Positions 51,914 to 61,261 of a stretch of 64,000 nt of DNA are shown piece after piece. This DNA comes from Clostridia bacterium. Its GTDB lineage: Bacteria > Bacillota > Clostridia > Oscillospirales > CAG-382. The stretch covers positions 25,922-89,921 of the forward strand of contig JAFSGD010000062.1 of NCBI GenBank assembly GCA_017434845.1, written 5' to 3'. Made by a program: the position numbers and the translations under genes. A model generated the notes under the pieces. That model had not been told where the DNA came from. It saw only the letters and a program-made list of their open reading frames with translations, and made no database searches. Position 1 is the first letter of the stretch, and every line of letters starts with the position of its first letter.

Positions 51914-53076
51914 TATATTTTTATGCCCAATTCATTGAAAAGGCTTTCGGTCTGCCCTGTCTTGCCCGAGGCTTGATTAGCCGCAAGCTTCATTTCGTTT
52001 GAAAGATCTTTTCGGCTTTTTTTGGAAAAGACCTTGCACCAACGTTTTATTTGATAAAACGGGGTTAATATTCTTTTGTTCTCGAGATTCGGATAAACGT
52101 ATTTGAGCCTTTCGTAGGGGACCCAGATCCGCGAAAGCATATATTTGAATTTTCCGCCTTTTTTTGCCGAGGTAACGGCAATGCGGTTTTCGAAATTACC
52201 GTAAACGCCCGCATCGATCAAATAGTCTTCCATTTGCGCCGTTAATTCGGTGTGGTCGGCGTTTCCGAACCAAACCTCCGAAAGCAGCTTTGAGGCATTC
52301 GCAAACGCCAACAAGCCGCCCTGCTCAAGCAATTCGTTGCGTTTTTGCTCGTTGAAATCCATTCGATGATTCATAACCCACAGATCAAGGAACGAACGAA
52401 CGCCGCAACCGCCAAGCTCAAAATGCTTTATCATGTGCGCAATATGATAAAAATAAAACATTTCGTCGGTCATTTCATAGCGATATCCGCAACCGCTTGC
52501 CTTATGCGAATACTCCCAGACCCTGCCGAGAATGTTCGAGGCATCATTAACGCGCTCATCCTCGATAAGCTCGAAATGAAGCTCGACGTGATCGCCGCTT
52601 TTTGAAAACAGTGAAACGTCGTGAGCACAGCGCTCACCGTCGGTATAGCCAAGCCCATCCTTTAAAGCCGTAATGGCTTTTTCCAAGTTCTCGGGGGCAA
52701 CGAAAACGTCGATATCACAGCTGGTTCGCATCCAAGGCTCGGGATAATAGCCTCTTAAAACCGAGCCCTTCAACGGAATGAAGGGTATTTCGGCATTTTC
52801 CAAAGCCCTGCACAAGCGATCGAATTCATGATTTATGCGTTCATACCGATAAACCGACATAAGCGTTTGCTTTTGGAACGCCTTTAGCAAAGCGGGATTT
52901 TGCGCAGCTTTGCTTTTTTCTATTGAAGCGGTGAGCAAATGCGTCAGATCGTGAAGCTTAGATAACTCGTAAATTTTCGCAACAATCTCCTCGGGCAGAT
53001 CGCAGGCAGGCGGCTCGCCCTCGGGACACATTGCATATTTTATAAGCTTCATCATCGTTTCGGTAATATTTATCAT
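51913..53076 (-). CDS. Nucleotidyltransferase-fold protein (NTP_transf_5 type)
   Basis: The 387-residue protein belongs to the nucleotidyltransferase family often found in capsule and exopolysaccharide clusters. The key segment is FIPLKGSVLRGYYPEPWMRTSCDIDVFVAPENL near residue 95, where the DxD-type acidic pair lies in CDIDVF. A His-rich helical region follows (FYFYHIAHMIKHFELGG). The reaction is not known for this family; a role in transferring a nucleotide or phospho-group to the polymer or its lipid carrier is guessed. It is coupled to rfbB by overlapping stop/start. Confidence 0.82.
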   Translation of the reverse strand: MINITETMMKLIKYAMCPEGEPPACDLPEEIVAKIYELSKLHDLTHLLTASIEKSKAAQNPALLKAFQKQTLMSVYRYERINHEFDRLCRALENAEIPFIPLKGSVLRGYYPEPWMRTSCDIDVFVAPENLEKAITALKDGLGYTDGERCAHDVSLFSKSGDHVELHFELIEDERVNDASNILGRVWEYSHKASGCGYRYEMTDEMFYFYHIAHMIKHFELGGCGVRSFLDLWVMNHRMDFNEQKRNELLEQGGLLAFANASKLLSEVWFGNADHTELTAQMEDYLIDAGVYGNFENRIAVTSAKKGGKFKYMLSRIWVPYERLKYVYPNLENKRILTPFYQIKRWCKVFSKKSRKDLSNEMKLAANQASGKTGQTESLFNELGIKI

Positions 53077-53147
53077 AGCACCTCGTTAGAAACTCGCATC
53101 AGCTTTTTAAATGCTGTTACTGCATCGTCAAAACACTCGTGAATACG

Positions 53148-54632
53148 TTAGGCATCTGCCTTCGGTTTTTTCGATTTTCTTTTCAGCATACCCTTTAACA
53201 AGCCCGCAAAATCCTTTCGGTAGGGGAATATAAAGAGCATGAATGCACCAACGGCAACAACAAGCTTAAGCAATATTTCGATAATACTAATGCCTGCATT
53301 GCGCGAGGAGATGAACATTCCCACCGCCGCAAGCGCCGTTGCCAAAACAACGTAAAGAATCATTTTGCCGAGGCCGAAATCAATTTTTTCTGCTCTGCGG
53401 CTCAAAACCACGGTCAATGCCGCCATCGCCGCCTGAGAAACGAATCTTGCGATCAAAACGCCATAAACGTTCAACGGGCCGACAAGCAACAGCGATACGC
53501 CGATGTTAACAGCCAAGCCGCTCAGCGAGCAAACAACAGTATATTTGCTCATTTCCACGTTATACATCAACGCCTGAACGTGGCTGTAATAAATGAACGC
53601 AACTATCTGGGAGATGATGAAAAAGGGAACCATCTTCCAAGCATCGCTATAAGATTCTTCTGCCATTATCAAAACTATCTCTTTGCAGAACAGCGAGATC
53701 ATAACCGCGGCAAAGGAATAAATCGCCATTATCATAACCGACATGAATTTGATTTGCGCTCTGCCCTCTTCGCCCTTATCCATTTGCTCGATAAACCAAG
53801 GACGGAATGCGAGGTTGATAGAAGATTGAACCAGGCTGATAATGGTTGAAAACTGCGCCGCAAGGCTATATAAGCCCGATAAAGCATAGCCGATAAAGTT
53901 GTTTATTACAAGCTTTATCGCATAGGTATTTAAATTATTCGAAAGGTTATGGGGCAAAATGGGAAGCGAATACTTCAGCGACCTTATAAGCATAGACTTA
54001 TCCCACGCAAAGCGCATCAAGCCCTTAACGAACATGCTTATAACGCCATAAACGGCAAAGCCCGCATTGGTAACGAAGTTTGCCAAAACAATGCCCAGCG
54101 CGCCCATTTCGAGCGCCCAAACGAACACAATAACGGCAACGGCATGAATTAACAGATAAATTATGCTGTTTATCGAATATCCCTTGCCATCCTGCTTTGC
54201 TTGAAGCAGGCTTTGATAGGTTAAATAGATGCCCTCTGCGCCCAACGACAAAATACCGAAGAATACAAGCGGATAAAAATCTATATCCTTAAACAAAAAC
54301 GGCCGATATAGGTTGTTGAACAAGCAAAGCAGCAAGCAAATAACTATTGCGTTAAGAGTTACGAAGCAGGTTAGCGTGCCAACGAACCTTTGCTTTTCTT
54401 TTTCGTCATAATCGTTATAAAAGCGAATTAAAGCCGCTCTCAGCGAAAGCATTATAACGATGCCGAAGGTTGAAACAAAGGTTGTTATCGTTGTTGCAAC
54501 ACCATATTCCGCATCGGAAACATAGTTTGTGTAAATGGGCACGAGAAAAAAGCCAACCGCCTTTGAAAACACGGTGCCCATTGCATAAAGCAACGAATTA
54601 TTAAATATTTTTTGCGAGCTTTTATTGATCAT
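53148..54632 (-). CDS. Polysaccharide flippase (Wzx-like, MATE/MOP superfamily)
   Basis: The 494-residue membrane protein has about 14 transmembrane helices. Its N-terminus, SSQKIFNNSLLYAMGTVFSKAVGFFLVPIYTNYVSDAEYGVATT, is typical of oligosaccharide flippases. It would move lipid-linked repeat units across the membrane for polymerisation by the nearby Wzy-like protein. ATG 54632 is preferred because it follows AGAGGA and lies four bases after the licD stop; the longer frame overlaps licD. A basic C-terminal tail (KRKSKKPKADA) ends the protein. Confidence 0.9.
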   Translation of the reverse strand: MINKSSQKIFNNSLLYAMGTVFSKAVGFFLVPIYTNYVSDAEYGVATTITTFVSTFGIVIMLSLRAALIRFYNDYDEKEKQRFVGTLTCFVTLNAIVICLLLCLFNNLYRPFLFKDIDFYPLVFFGILSLGAEGIYLTYQSLLQAKQDGKGYSINSIIYLLIHAVAVIVFVWALEMGALGIVLANFVTNAGFAVYGVISMFVKGLMRFAWDKSMLIRSLKYSLPILPHNLSNNLNTYAIKLVINNFIGYALSGLYSLAAQFSTIISLVQSSINLAFRPWFIEQMDKGEEGRAQIKFMSVMIMAIYSFAAVMISLFCKEIVLIMAEESYSDAWKMVPFFIISQIVAFIYYSHVQALMYNVEMSKYTVVCSLSGLAVNIGVSLLLVGPLNVYGVLIARFVSQAAMAALTVVLSRRAEKIDFGLGKMILYVVLATALAAVGMFISSRNAGISIIEILLKLVVAVGAFMLFIFPYRKDFAGLLKGMLKRKSKKPKADA

Positions 54633-54636
54633 TTCG

Positions 54637-55473
54637 TTATTTTTCCTCTGCCGAATATTCAACTCTTTCAAAAATATTCAGCATAGCGTTGCGATGTTCT
54701 TCGGGCGGCAATTTCATATAATCGCCGTACAGACGGGTTAGATAATCGACCGTTTCGGCGGGTGCCGAAAGCTCGATCCCCTCGAATTTTATTCTTTTGG
54801 GAGTGCCGTAAACCGATTTGGGCATTAATTGCTTCCAATAGGAATAGTGGCTCGCCATGCTGACAAGCGTTTCGGCAGACGGATCGTTATATTTTTGCAT
54901 TACCTTGTCCATTTTTTTATTCAGGTATTCGAATGAAAAAGGAGTTAACAAAAGACTTACAAAGCGCTTCGATAATTTCATCAGCAGGTTGTTATTCTTA
55001 TAAACCTTTGCATTCTTTATATAAACGATCTTTTTCAAGCGCTTTATCTTCTTCATCTGCTTTTCCTGAAGCTTTTTCTCCTTAGGCGCATTGTCCAAGG
55101 GGAAAATATCAAGATAAATGCCGTCGTAGGTCGGCTCATAACGCGACTTAGACGATTTAAACACCACGTGCGAGCCCTTTATTCTTACTAAAGCGTGGGG
55201 CTGAATATGATATTTTTCGGTGGAATAGTGATCGTAGAAATATCTTTCACTTTTGTTGTTTGCGAAATATTCCCTTACCTTTTCGTAATCCTTGCGCGGC
55301 ATCGCTATATCGATATCGGGGTCCCAGGGAATAAAGCCATCGTGTCTTACCGCGCCGAGCAGAGTTCCGCCGATGATATAATAGGTAAGCCCCAATTCGG
55401 CGCAAAGCTTATCCATCATTTTTATCAGCTCGAGCTGAGCTAACTGATAATCACGAATTTCATCCCAATTCAT
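54637..55473 (-). CDS. LicD family phosphotransferase
   Basis: The 278-residue LicD protein has the signature YYIIGGTLLGAVRHDGFIPWDPDIDIAMPRKDYEKV near residue 32. LicD enzymes transfer phosphocholine or related phospho-alcohols from a CDP-activated donor onto surface glycans. The next gene upstream in the operon is a cytidylyltransferase, which would make that donor. The pair suggests a phospho-polyol or phosphocholine decoration. The C-terminus is basic and helical. The start overlaps the upstream stop by one base. Confidence 0.9.
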   Translation of the reverse strand: MNWDEIRDYQLAQLELIKMMDKLCAELGLTYYIIGGTLLGAVRHDGFIPWDPDIDIAMPRKDYEKVREYFANNKSERYFYDHYSTEKYHIQPHALVRIKGSHVVFKSSKSRYEPTYDGIYLDIFPLDNAPKEKKLQEKQMKKIKRLKKIVYIKNAKVYKNNNLLMKLSKRFVSLLLTPFSFEYLNKKMDKVMQKYNDPSAETLVSMASHYSYWKQLMPKSVYGTPKRIKFEGIELSAPAETVDYLTRLYGDYMKLPPEEHRNAMLNIFERVEYSAEEK

Positions 55474-55913
55474 CAGAAATCACATCCTTGTAAGGTCTTT
55501 AATTTTTCTCTCAAAATGGTCGAGCTGATGCCGTCTGTATGTTCTAAATACACAATCTCCACACCGACTTTTGAAAATTGCTCTTCAAAGCCGTTCCAGG
55601 CATCCGTACCTTTCCAATCGCTGCCGACGAACATTTTGTCGAATTTATACCGTTCCCATGCCGCAAATTTATCTTTATTAATTTGCGGAACGACCTCATC
55701 GACGTATTTTATTGCTTTCACTATCTCGATCCGTTCGGAAAAAGGTATAATAGGTTGCTTGTGTTTGTCGTGGTTCACCAATTCGTCGGTGGAAACTCCG
55801 ACTATCAAATAATCGCACTGTTCTTTTGCTCTTTTTAGTATATTAAGATGTCCAATATGAAACATATCGAAAACGCCGGTCGTATAACCGACCTTATACT
55901 TTTTTTCTGCCAT
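55473..55913 (-). CDS. Cytidylyltransferase (TagD-like)
   Basis: The 146-residue nucleotidyltransferase has the HxGH motif (GVFDMFHIGHLNILKRAKEQCD near residue 14) and a later FVGSDWKGTDAWNGFE. Its size and motifs fit glycerol-3-phosphate or related cytidylyltransferases, which make CDP-glycerol or a similar CDP-alcohol. The gene overlaps the licD start, which supports supply of a CDP-donor to LicD. Substrate specificity cannot be read from sequence; the end of the family motif (SSTILREKL) is conserved. Confidence 0.9.
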   Translation of the reverse strand: MAEKKYKVGYTTGVFDMFHIGHLNILKRAKEQCDYLIVGVSTDELVNHDKHKQPIIPFSERIEIVKAIKYVDEVVPQINKDKFAAWERYKFDKMFVGSDWKGTDAWNGFEEQFSKVGVEIVYLEHTDGISSTILREKLKTLQGCDF

Positions 55914-56437
55914 TATTGGTTTTCTTCCTTTCGAGTTTTTAAAACCTTTGCGGGAACTCCGCCGACTATTGCATAATCGGGAACGTCCTTCGTTACCACA
56001 GCGCCCGCGGCGATTACAACGCCGTTTCCTATTTTAACGCCCGGCATTATCATAACGCGACGGCCGATCCAAACGTCGTTTCCTATAACGCAGGGCTCGG
56101 CTTCGCGATATCCCTGCAAGCGCATTGGGATCTCAAGACTTGAAAATTCGTGGTTGCGCGCAAAGATAACGCATTCGGGCGCCATCATAACGTCGTTACC
56201 GACGATCAATTCGCCGCCGCAAACGCAATCAACGCCGATTCCCGAATTATCGCCGATAGAAAGCTTTGAAGATATAACCGCGCCATGCTCGATGTTAACG
56301 TTTTTTCCGCAGCTTTTGATAAAGCCCTTGGCAAAAAACGCGCGCATCTTCTTAGAAAACCTTCCTATAAAGCCCTTTTGCGATGGAGGAAAATGCCTGA
56401 ATATATTGAAAAAGAATCTGCAAATCAATCTTTTCAT
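55913..56437 (-). CDS. Hexapeptide-repeat acyltransferase
   Basis: The 174-residue protein folds as a left-handed parallel beta helix. Hexapeptide turns run from about residue 45 to 160 (IEHGAVISSKLSIGDNSGIGVDCV, IGNDVWIGRRVMIMPGVKIGNGVVIAAGAVVTKDVPDYAIVGGVPAKVL). It resembles the maltose/galactoside acetyltransferase group used in polysaccharide O-acetylation. The catalytic His is in ARNHEF near residue 97. It probably acetylates a sugar of the repeat unit. Stop/start overlaps link it to both neighbours. Confidence 0.9.
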   Translation of the reverse strand: MKRLICRFFFNIFRHFPPSQKGFIGRFSKKMRAFFAKGFIKSCGKNVNIEHGAVISSKLSIGDNSGIGVDCVCGGELIVGNDVMMAPECVIFARNHEFSSLEIPMRLQGYREAEPCVIGNDVWIGRRVMIMPGVKIGNGVVIAAGAVVTKDVPDYAIVGGVPAKVLKTRKEENQ

Positions 56438-57732
56438 AATTCACCGCCGCCAACTTGCTTGATTTCGGTGTTGTTAACCAAAAATGCGATTATTATATGG
56501 AATCTCCAGTCAAAATAAAACAGCTCGCTAAGGAAGAAATACATTACGATAATGCAGATCCAAACGCTTTTGTTCAGCAAATTGCTTTTTGATTCGCGCT
56601 TTTTAAGCTTGCCGATAACGTGGAACACATAAAGCAGGATCAAAGAGCCGACGATTCCCAAATAATAAAGCAGGTCTAAATAGGTGTTATGCGCCGCATG
56701 GGAATTCAAAATATCGGCACCCAAGCCCTTGCCGAAAAGCAGAGTTAACGGGTTTGCGAGCAGATAATTGAAATAATCCATCCAAAGATCGGTTCTGCCC
56801 GTTGTTAACGAGGAAGCATCATCTGCGTCACTGAAGCGCGCAAGAACGGTGTTAAGAATTTCTATCTTACCCGCAAACATATTAACGGCAAAAACCGCAC
56901 CGACAGCTATTAAAACAAGGAAGATAAAATACTTTCTCTGCTTGATTTTCGAATAAAGCAAGAACAGCAACGGCAAAACAAGCATCAAGAACGCCGATTT
57001 ACTGTAGGTTAAGAGGGCAAAAACAACCAAAATTCCCGACAATGCAGTTGAAGCAAGGTTGGAAAGCTGGCCGTTATGGTTTAAAAGCACCACGAGACAA
57101 AGAGAAATAATAACGTTGATAGCATAATAGTTAGGGTCGGGATAGGTTCCCGAAAAACGCGCAAGATGGTCGAAATGATAACCGAGGTCCTGCTCGCCGA
57201 TATAGTTGACAAGGTTAGGAACTATATCCAAATAGGCCATTGATGAAGAAACTATTATGCCCGCTATATAAAACAGAAAGACGTTTTTGTTGTCGCCCGA
57301 GCGCGAATCCAAAACCAAATAAATAAAGCAAAGGTTCGTCACAAGCTTGATAAGACGCAATATATGCATACTTAAAACCACCTGAAACAGCAAAAACAGG
57401 CAGAAGCAAACGATGCTTACGAAAAACGCCATTTTGATATTCTGACGCTTTAGCGCATAGGCGATAACGTAAATCAGAATAAGATAAGTGAAAAACGATT
57501 GCGAGCTCGGAGACATTTTGAAAATATTTGTAAGAGGCATTATAAACATCAGCATGCAAATCGTTTTTTCCTCCGACCAAAAAACGATTGCCGCCGCCGA
57601 AAGCAAAAATGCCGCAACGGAAAAGAGATTGTTGAAGGTGCCCGCAACAACAGAAAGCCATATTGCGGCAATCATCCACAGCTCTTTTGATTTAAACGAT
57701 GTGATTGTCAAACGCGTTCTCGTTGCGTTCAT
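56434..57732 (-). CDS. O-antigen ligase/polymerase-like membrane protein (Wzy-like)
   Basis: The 432-residue protein has about 11 transmembrane helices. A long extracytoplasmic loop near residues 290-345 (LTTGRTDLWMDYFNYLLANPLTLLFGKGLGADILNSHAAHNTYLDLLYYLG) carries the Wzy_C-type motif with GxG and HNTYL. Such proteins join repeat units outside the membrane. Together with the flippase this indicates a Wzx/Wzy-dependent pathway. It overlaps the acetyltransferase start by four bases. RBS GAAGGTG. Confidence 0.88.
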   Translation of the reverse strand: MNATRTRLTITSFKSKELWMIAAIWLSVVAGTFNNLFSVAAFLLSAAAIVFWSEEKTICMLMFIMPLTNIFKMSPSSQSFFTYLILIYVIAYALKRQNIKMAFFVSIVCFCLFLLFQVVLSMHILRLIKLVTNLCFIYLVLDSRSGDNKNVFLFYIAGIIVSSSMAYLDIVPNLVNYIGEQDLGYHFDHLARFSGTYPDPNYYAINVIISLCLVVLLNHNGQLSNLASTALSGILVVFALLTYSKSAFLMLVLPLLFLLYSKIKQRKYFIFLVLIAVGAVFAVNMFAGKIEILNTVLARFSDADDASSLTTGRTDLWMDYFNYLLANPLTLLFGKGLGADILNSHAAHNTYLDLLYYLGIVGSLILLYVFHVIGKLKKRESKSNLLNKSVWICIIVMYFFLSELFYFDWRFHIIIAFLVNNTEIKQVGGGEL

Positions 57733-57745
57733 TGATTCACCTTCT

Positions 57746-58921
57746 TTATTTGATCAATTCTCCAACCTTGGCTACCGAAGCATCGTTGTTGGCTTCGTAT
57801 TTTTCCAAATTAAGTTTCGCAGCTTTAACCGCATCCCTGTTTTCAACTACCCAAGCAAAGCGCTCGCGAATGCCTGATTCGGAATTTTCGCAAATGAACG
57901 AATCGGTATTATCGGTAAGCAATTCGGTTGCCGATGCGGTTTTGGTTGCAAAAACGGGGGTTCTCAACGCCTTGCTTTCGAAAAAGACCATGGGTGCCGC
58001 TTCGTGATAGGAAAGATTAAGCACTAAATTCGCATTGCGAATATAGGGATAGGGATTTGATTGATGTCCTATCAAAACGATTTGTTTTTCCAAGCCGTTT
58101 TCTTTAATTGCGGTCTCAATATTATTTTGCTCGGTTCCGTCGCCGGCAATATACCAAACAACCTCGGGATGCTCTTTCAAAACGCCCGACATTGCCGAAA
58201 TACCTCTTACAAGAGCCTTTTCTTCGGTTAGGCGGCAGGCGGAAAAGCAAACGAACTTATCCGACGGAAACTCAACGCCCTGAGGCTGCAAGCTTTTTTC
58301 TTTTATTACGTCATAAAGCATGAAATTATAGCAATAATCCATTTTATCGCTTAATTCGGAATGTGCGTTTGCGAAGTTTTCCATCAACGACTTGGAAACG
58401 CAAACGACCTGATCCATCTTTTGATAAAAGGGATTGTTAAATTCGCTGTCGAGGTCGATGGTGCTGCTGTCGAAATGCAGCCAAGCAACCTTTTTCTTGG
58501 CTTCAACGCAACGGTCGACAACGCGCGCAAATCCGCTTACAACGGCGGTTTTTCTTTGCTCTTGGTGGTATGCGATAGCAAGATCGTAGCCAACCATTTT
58601 AGGCTGATGCTTTATCGCCATATTTAAGGGCAGCTTATTGGTAAAAAGCTTCGACCACACCGCCGCAAAAACACGAAAAGCGGCAAGCTTTATGCTCTTG
58701 CTTTTAAGGGCGCCCTTTATTGTCATGCCCAAGCATTTAAAGCGCCACGACGTATCCAAAACCTTTACCTTATCGTTCAAACGCTCTTTCATAACGCCCG
58801 AAGGATTATACACAAACAAATGAACCTCATAATGCTTGCTGAGCTCATTTGCCATATTAACCATTGAAGATTGTATTCCCCCGAGCTCGAAGGATTTGTT
58901 AACCAATAATATCTTTTTCAT
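57746..58921 (-). CDS. Glycosyltransferase, GT4-like
   Basis: The 391-residue GT-B enzyme starts KKILLVNKSFELGGIQSSMVNMANEL, with the acceptor-side Gly loop. The donor-binding region (FVCFSACRLTEEKALVRGISAM, then HEAAPMVFFESKALRTPVFATKTAS near residue 310) has the EX7E-like acidic pair typical of GT4. It would add one sugar of the repeat unit at the inner membrane face. RBS AAAGGAG. It follows the YdjC deacetylase gene by 34 bases in the same leftward unit. Confidence 0.9.
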   Translation of the reverse strand: MKKILLVNKSFELGGIQSSMVNMANELSKHYEVHLFVYNPSGVMKERLNDKVKVLDTSWRFKCLGMTIKGALKSKSIKLAAFRVFAAVWSKLFTNKLPLNMAIKHQPKMVGYDLAIAYHQEQRKTAVVSGFARVVDRCVEAKKKVAWLHFDSSTIDLDSEFNNPFYQKMDQVVCVSKSLMENFANAHSELSDKMDYCYNFMLYDVIKEKSLQPQGVEFPSDKFVCFSACRLTEEKALVRGISAMSGVLKEHPEVVWYIAGDGTEQNNIETAIKENGLEKQIVLIGHQSNPYPYIRNANLVLNLSYHEAAPMVFFESKALRTPVFATKTASATELLTDNTDSFICENSESGIRERFAWVVENRDAVKAAKLNLEKYEANNDASVAKVGELIK

Positions 58922-58955
58922 ATTGCTCCTTTATGAAAGAACGAAAGGTTTTTGT

Positions 58956-59792
58956 TTAATAAACGGTAAGCTCAATGCCCGCTTCCTCAATAGCCTTTTT
59001 GGTTTCGGGCGAGGTGAAGATTTCGTATTCTTTAATTCTTTGCTCGACGATTTTTCCGAAATAGGGCGAATCGTTTTCGGTTGCGGGGTGAATTACGTAT
59101 TCGCCGACGGTGTTTTTCTTCCAATCGATATTTTTGAACATATATTCAACGTTGTTTATATCGTTTTTGTTCAAGCAACAAATCAAGCCGTTGGGCGATG
59201 CAATTCCCTTTTTGTGAGCCTTGCCCTGCCAGCTGTTGAGCATTCGGGATTTGAAGGGCTCGAGAATGCGCCAAACGAGCGAGCGTTTGTTTTCGTTTTT
59301 ACTGCCGGGAACGTAGATTCTTTGGTGGCTTCTCATTTTGTTGATATTGTTTTCGCAAGCGAAATCGACGAAAAGCTTATATATACGAAAATCAACGTGA
59401 ACGTTTTGATGAGTATTCCAATAATCGGGCGCACCCATCAGCTCAACGTATTTTTTGAACTGTGCGGTAAGCTCGGTTCTTATATCGGCATCGGTTATAA
59501 GTTTTTTTCTGTATCTTTCTCTGAAATCGGGATATTTATAAAACTCGCCATCGGAATTCACCAAGCTGGGAATGCTTTTGGGATCGGAAACGGGAAAACC
59601 GCAGGAAAGCGTGAAATGTATGCCGACCGATATGTTTTTATAGTTTTTAAGCTTTATTGCCTCTTCAAAAAAGGGCATATTGGGCATAACGTTGGTTGAG
59701 GTTATAAGCCCTGCTTCGATGCCCGCATCTATCGCGCGGTTAACGGCGATCGACATTCCGTAATCATCGGCGGTTACGATTAATTTTTTCAT
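58956..59792 (-). CDS. ChbG/YdjC-family carbohydrate deacetylase
   Basis: The 278-residue protein starts KKLIVTADDYGMSIAVNRAIDAGIEAGLITSTNVMPN, the YdjC signature with the metal-binding Asp pair. HFTLSCGFP and NTHQNVHVDFRIYKLF supply the His ligands. ChbG removes acetyl groups from chito-oligosaccharides; in polysaccharide clusters relatives may deacetylate a lipid-linked amino sugar. The start follows GGGAGG and overlaps the asparagine-synthase-like gene by four bases. Confidence 0.9.
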   Translation of the reverse strand: MKKLIVTADDYGMSIAVNRAIDAGIEAGLITSTNVMPNMPFFEEAIKLKNYKNISVGIHFTLSCGFPVSDPKSIPSLVNSDGEFYKYPDFRERYRKKLITDADIRTELTAQFKKYVELMGAPDYWNTHQNVHVDFRIYKLFVDFACENNINKMRSHQRIYVPGSKNENKRSLVWRILEPFKSRMLNSWQGKAHKKGIASPNGLICCLNKNDINNVEYMFKNIDWKKNTVGEYVIHPATENDSPYFGKIVEQRIKEYEIFTSPETKKAIEEAGIELTVY

Positions 59793-61261
59793 TGCTTTTC
59801 CTCCCTGAATCTTCGTCTTTCGATGTAATATTTCAAATAAGACGATAAGTAATAAAACAATCCGTTATGCTTCGAAAGCCTTACGAGTGCGCTTTCATCC
59901 TTTTCGAACGGAACCTTTAACAGCTTGGGGCAGACCGTCTCGATAAGCCCGATATGCACCAACGATTTTTTGCGTTGCTTTCGGCTGACGGCGGTCCAGA
60001 TATAAATAATGCTTCTCGAATTGAAAATATTAAGATAAAGCTGACCGATAGAGTTATATATCGCGTTTTCCTGTGCCGCCCAGCGCCCCATTCGGTTTTC
60101 TACAGAAAAGAGGTCGAAGGTGTTAACAGCTTCTTTGCCTTCTTTAATATCTTTAAGCCAGCTTTTCAAAGCGGCTTTCGATTCCCTGCTGTAATTATGA
60201 AGCTTGCAGCGGAAATAGCCCGCCGTTGCGAAAATGCGGGGAATATCGCGATGGAGCGAGCATTTGCCCACCTGGCCGATGATGTCGCCGTTTATAACCG
60301 CACCGTCGGAATAGTGGCTGTGAATGGTGTTTGCGATATTAAGGGTTCGCGGAGAATATCTGCCCTCTCCGTGATATGCATTCATATATTCAACGGTTTC
60401 GGGCGCAACCTGTTCATCCTCTATCTGTTCATAATGCATTCCGCAAACCGTTCCGAGCTGTTTCGGTATAACAAGATCCTGCTCGGTGCCGCTGTGTTCC
60501 TTATGCTTTATAGTATAGCTGTCAACGTCAGATTCGGAAAGCGAGGATAAAAATGCCAAAACCACGCGGCTGTCTCTTCCCGACGTTATGGGGCAATAGA
60601 CCTTGAAGGTGTTGGTATAAAAGCCCGCAAGCGCCTTTATAAGCGGCTTTGCCCTTTCGGTAGCCTCTTCTATGCTCAAGCGGCGCTGTTTTTCGGTTGA
60701 GTTTATCATTCTTTTTGCCGTTTGGTTTTCAAGCGACAGATAATGATTCGGAATAAGCTGTTTTATTTCGGAATATTCGGTTAGATCAAACGGCATCGCC
60801 TGCGAAATGTTTCCGCTTTTGCGAATGCGCAAAAGCTTTGCATCGGGCGTAAGCTTTTGCCCGTTAATAATACGCAAAGGGTTGCTTGTGCAAACAAGCT
60901 CGGTTCCGGCAACGGTGTAATATATCGGCACACTGCAGGTTGCGTCGCCGAGTACATAGCAGCCGGTCTCGTCTTGATAAATCAGCACGTATTTGCCGCC
61001 AAGGTTATATTCGGCAGCCAACACCTCGCTTAACGAAGAGGTGCTTTTCAATATATGCTCGGCAATTTTTCCCGATTTTTCATTCGCCAAATCAACGGCA
61101 TAGCCGAAAACCGCGCAAGTTCTGTTGCCCGAAACGCTTATATCCAGCGGGGTGTTTTCGTCGGTATGAAGAAAATACTCGCCAAGCCTGTTCTTTATCG
61201 GCATTCCGCGCTGTTCTGTATTCGATTTGCTTATATAAAACGAAAAAATGCTGTTAATCAA
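59789..61261 (-). CDS. Asparagine synthase-like protein without Cys glutaminase
   Basis: The 490-residue protein has a class II glutaminase-like N-terminal fold (residues 1-150), but the essential N-terminal Cys is missing (it starts MINSIF). The synthetase domain has the PP-loop variant TSGRDSRVVLAFLSS near residue 220, instead of SGGLDS. Such relatives occur in exopolysaccharide clusters and may amidate a uronic acid or act on another acyl-adenylate. The neighbouring nucleotide-sugar dehydrogenase would make the uronic acid substrate. The start is probably TTG 61261, overlapping the upstream glycosyltransferase stop (TTGA), with RBS GGAG. Confidence 0.85.
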   Translation of the reverse strand: MINSIFSFYISKSNTEQRGMPIKNRLGEYFLHTDENTPLDISVSGNRTCAVFGYAVDLANEKSGKIAEHILKSTSSLSEVLAAEYNLGGKYVLIYQDETGCYVLGDATCSVPIYYTVAGTELVCTSNPLRIINGQKLTPDAKLLRIRKSGNISQAMPFDLTEYSEIKQLIPNHYLSLENQTAKRMINSTEKQRRLSIEEATERAKPLIKALAGFYTNTFKVYCPITSGRDSRVVLAFLSSLSESDVDSYTIKHKEHSGTEQDLVIPKQLGTVCGMHYEQIEDEQVAPETVEYMNAYHGEGRYSPRTLNIANTIHSHYSDGAVINGDIIGQVGKCSLHRDIPRIFATAGYFRCKLHNYSRESKAALKSWLKDIKEGKEAVNTFDLFSVENRMGRWAAQENAIYNSIGQLYLNIFNSRSIIYIWTAVSRKQRKKSLVHIGLIETVCPKLLKVPFEKDESALVRLSKHNGLFYYLSSYLKYYIERRRFREEKQ

